Assembly: GCF_017308975.1 (NCBI RefSeq)
Contig: NZ_JADWPD010000041.1
Coordinates: 34,254 to 98,253, forward strand
Reading direction: 5' to 3'
Length of the DNA: 64,000 bases
Source: Amycolatopsis sp. MtRt-6
Lineage (GTDB): Bacteria; Actinomycetota; Actinomycetes; Mycobacteriales; Pseudonocardiaceae
In this document: one piece after another, positions 62,530 through 64,000 of the stretch
Layout of the letters: each line of letters opens with the position of its first letter
How positions within the stretch are numbered: position 1 is the first letter of the stretch
Notes under the pieces: generated by a model
What the model was told of the DNA's origin: nothing
The model's database searches: none
What the model saw: the letters and a program-made list of their open reading frames with translations, nothing else
Made by a program: the position numbers and the translations under genes

Positions 62530-63885
62530 TCAGCGGCGGGCGTTGGCGAGGTTTACCGCGTTGACCAGCCGGGCGGTTCCGGTGCCCTCGACCCGCAACC
62601 GGGCGCCGTCGAGCGCGAGCAGCACCCCGGCCGTGACCGCCCTCGTGATCGACGCCGGATCCAGTGCTGGCGTCCCCGGGCCGAAGGGGGACGCGGCCGG
62701 CGACCCAGCCGGGATCCGGCCCGGCGTCGCGCTGGTGGTGACAGTTCCTCTGACGTCCACCGGCAGGGACTCGGTGAGTCCGGTCAGGTAGTCGCGGATC
62801 TGGGGTTCGCCGTCCTGCAGCCCGGCGAGCAGACCTTGCATGATCAGCCGCCCGTTGCCGGACAGCAGCACCCGGTCCCGTGCGGGCGGGCCTTTCCATG
62901 AGGTGATCCAGCTGGTCAGCTGGCCGAGCTTGTCTTTCACCCAGCCGAATCCGGCGGTGATGCCGTCGACGAGGCCGCGGATGATGTTCTTGCCCGCCCC
63001 CAACAACAGACCGCCCAGGTCACCCAGAGCGTCGAGGATCCGGCCTGGCAAGGACGCGAACCAGGACAGCAGGCCGCCGATCCCGTCGCGCACGACGCCC
63101 TGGATGATCTGCCAAATTCCGCTGACCATGTTCTTCAGGCCGTTCCACGCCTGCGACCAGTTGCCCGAGATCAGCCCGGTGACCACGTCGATGACGCCCT
63201 GGATGTAGCGCATCGCGCCGGAGATCACGTTCACGATCGCGGCGAAGATCGGCTTCACCAGATCGAACAGCGCCTGAATGATCGGCATCAGCAGCTGCGC
63301 GATCTGCGTGATCAACGGCGCGATAGCGGTCACCAGCTGTGCGAACAGGCCAGCGGCCTGGGTGATGATCGGCAGCAGGGACGTGATCAGGTCGAGCAGC
63401 GGCGGAAGCAGCGCCGACACCAGCTGCAAGATCGGCGGCAGGATCGGCAGCAGTGCGGTGACGATCGAGAGGAACGCCTCCGCCAACGGAGGCAGGATCG
63501 GCAGCAGCGCCGAGAGGATCTGTCCGGCGATCTGGCCGACAAGCTGCCCGACCTGCGTCAGCACGGGCGTGGCGGTGGCGAGCGCACTGCCGATGACTGC
63601 GGCGAGCTGCTGAATCACCTGCACGACGACCGGGAGCACCGGCATGACCGCGTTGAGCGCCGCCAGCAGCACCGACGTGAACAAGCCCGCGAACGCCGAG
63701 ATCAGCGGCAGCACAGCCTGCAGCACCTGCAGGAACGCGCCACCCAGCTGAGCAACCAGCGGCATCAGCGCCGTCAGCAACGCACCCAGCGCGGGCGCGG
63801 CGAGCTGCAGCGCCTGCACCAGCAGCCCGCCGAACCCCTCGATCAGCGGCGCGACGGTCTGCGCGAGCTGCACGGGCGAGTTCAA
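62530..63885 (-). pseudogene. tail tape-measure protein, 5' part cut off by IS30-family insertion
   Basis: A 451-residue remnant of a tape-measure protein, with long hydrophobic helices and repeated ALLPILPP-type segments, then a Gly/Trp-rich domain (VSGIWQIIQGVVRDGIGGLLSWF). The frame has no natural start: its first possible codon, TTG 63885, sits at the edge of the transposase gene, and reading upstream in the same frame reaches a stop inside the element. Phage tape-measure proteins are usually much longer, so the N-terminal part lies beyond the insertion. Confidence 0.8.
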
Positions 63886-64000
63886 TCGGTCGATGCAACA
63901 CCGGGTGTTTGTAATGAGCGTAGCTGCTCGGCGAAGACCTCGGCCGGGGTTCGCCAGCCGAGGATCTTGCGGGGCCGGTTATTGATCGTGAAGGCGATGG
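63882..64000 (-). mobile_element. IS30-family insertion sequence, 3' end of transposase (runs off window)
   Basis: The last 38 codons of a transposase: NNRPRKILGWRTPAEVF is the IS30-family C-terminal motif (Asn-Asn-Arg-Pro-Arg-Lys...Gly-Trp...Pro), ending at a TGA at 63882 inside the junction with the tape-measure gene. The terminal repeat probably lies within about 63880-63905 (containing GGTCGATGCAACACC). The rest of the element is outside the window. Confidence 0.82.

Noticed and set aside
1..64000. tRNA, rRNA or CRISPR loci
   Set aside because: No regular spacer-repeat array and no convincing tRNA or rRNA segment was seen on either strand; a tRNAscan/Infernal run would be decisive.

Overview
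The window is high-GC actinomycete DNA. The gene content (PucR-type regulators, a streptophobe-like membrane protein, a DUF222/HNH endonuclease, many GTG starts, secreted CBM/ricin-type glycosidases, several leaderless promoters) suggests a Pseudonocardiaceae member, most likely Amycolatopsis or a close relative. The genus is an inference; no rRNA, tRNA or other marker is present.

Layout. (1) 1-7685: an alpha-galactoside utilisation operon with a GH36 alpha-galactosidase (5' end missing), a three-gene sugar ABC importer without ATPase, and a large secreted clan GH-A glycosidase with carbohydrate-binding modules. (2) 7864-10434: a small secreted protein and a NarL-type two-component pair. (3) 10442-17659: a PucR regulator divergent from an unassigned catabolic operon (HisD-like dehydrogenase, APC permease, ThuA-like protein, ThDP enzyme), ending in a very strong hairpin. 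(4) 17865-24095: a DUF222/HNH gene, two divergent GMC oxidoreductases with a duplicated operator between them, an epoxide-hydrolase-like enzyme and a TetR regulator. (5) 24145-29588: two abutting gene remnants, an IspD-like cytidylyltransferase, a GAF-LuxR regulator divergent from an acyl-CoA synthetase, and an SDR divergent from a LysR regulator. (6) 29926-36024: a small membrane protein plus an HTH/TM protein, an ABC exporter, a streptophobe-like protein and an OmpR-type two-component system. (7) 36101-39435: an iron-box-preceded lipoprotein (SBP family 5) and a fused DppB-DppC permease. (8) 39479-46059: a sugar-acid locus (RraA-fold aldolase, fused sugar permease, Tat lipoprotein SBP, FCD-GntR regulator, enolase-superfamily dehydratase). 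(9) 46070-51022: a secreted GH43-like/ricin protein with two LacI-type operators, then a second SBP5 plus fused DppBC pair preceded by a perfect 7-1-7 Zur-type box. (10) 51059-55592: an omega-aminotransferase, an aldehyde dehydrogenase and a PucR regulator, probably for amine or GABA-like catabolism. (11) 55605-64000: the end of a prophage with a tandem palindromic repeat, serine integrase, lysis cassette, tail genes and a tape-measure gene cut by an IS30-family element that runs off the window.

The most interesting system is the pair of paralogous importers in regions 7 and 9. They share SBP family and the unusual DppB-DppC fusion, and both lack an ATPase, yet one carries an iron-type (IdeR/DmdR) box and the other a zinc-type (Zur) box. 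This looks like duplication and regulatory divergence of a metallophore or metal-chelate uptake system. The catabolic operon of region 3 and the twin-operator GMC locus of region 4 are the next most unusual.
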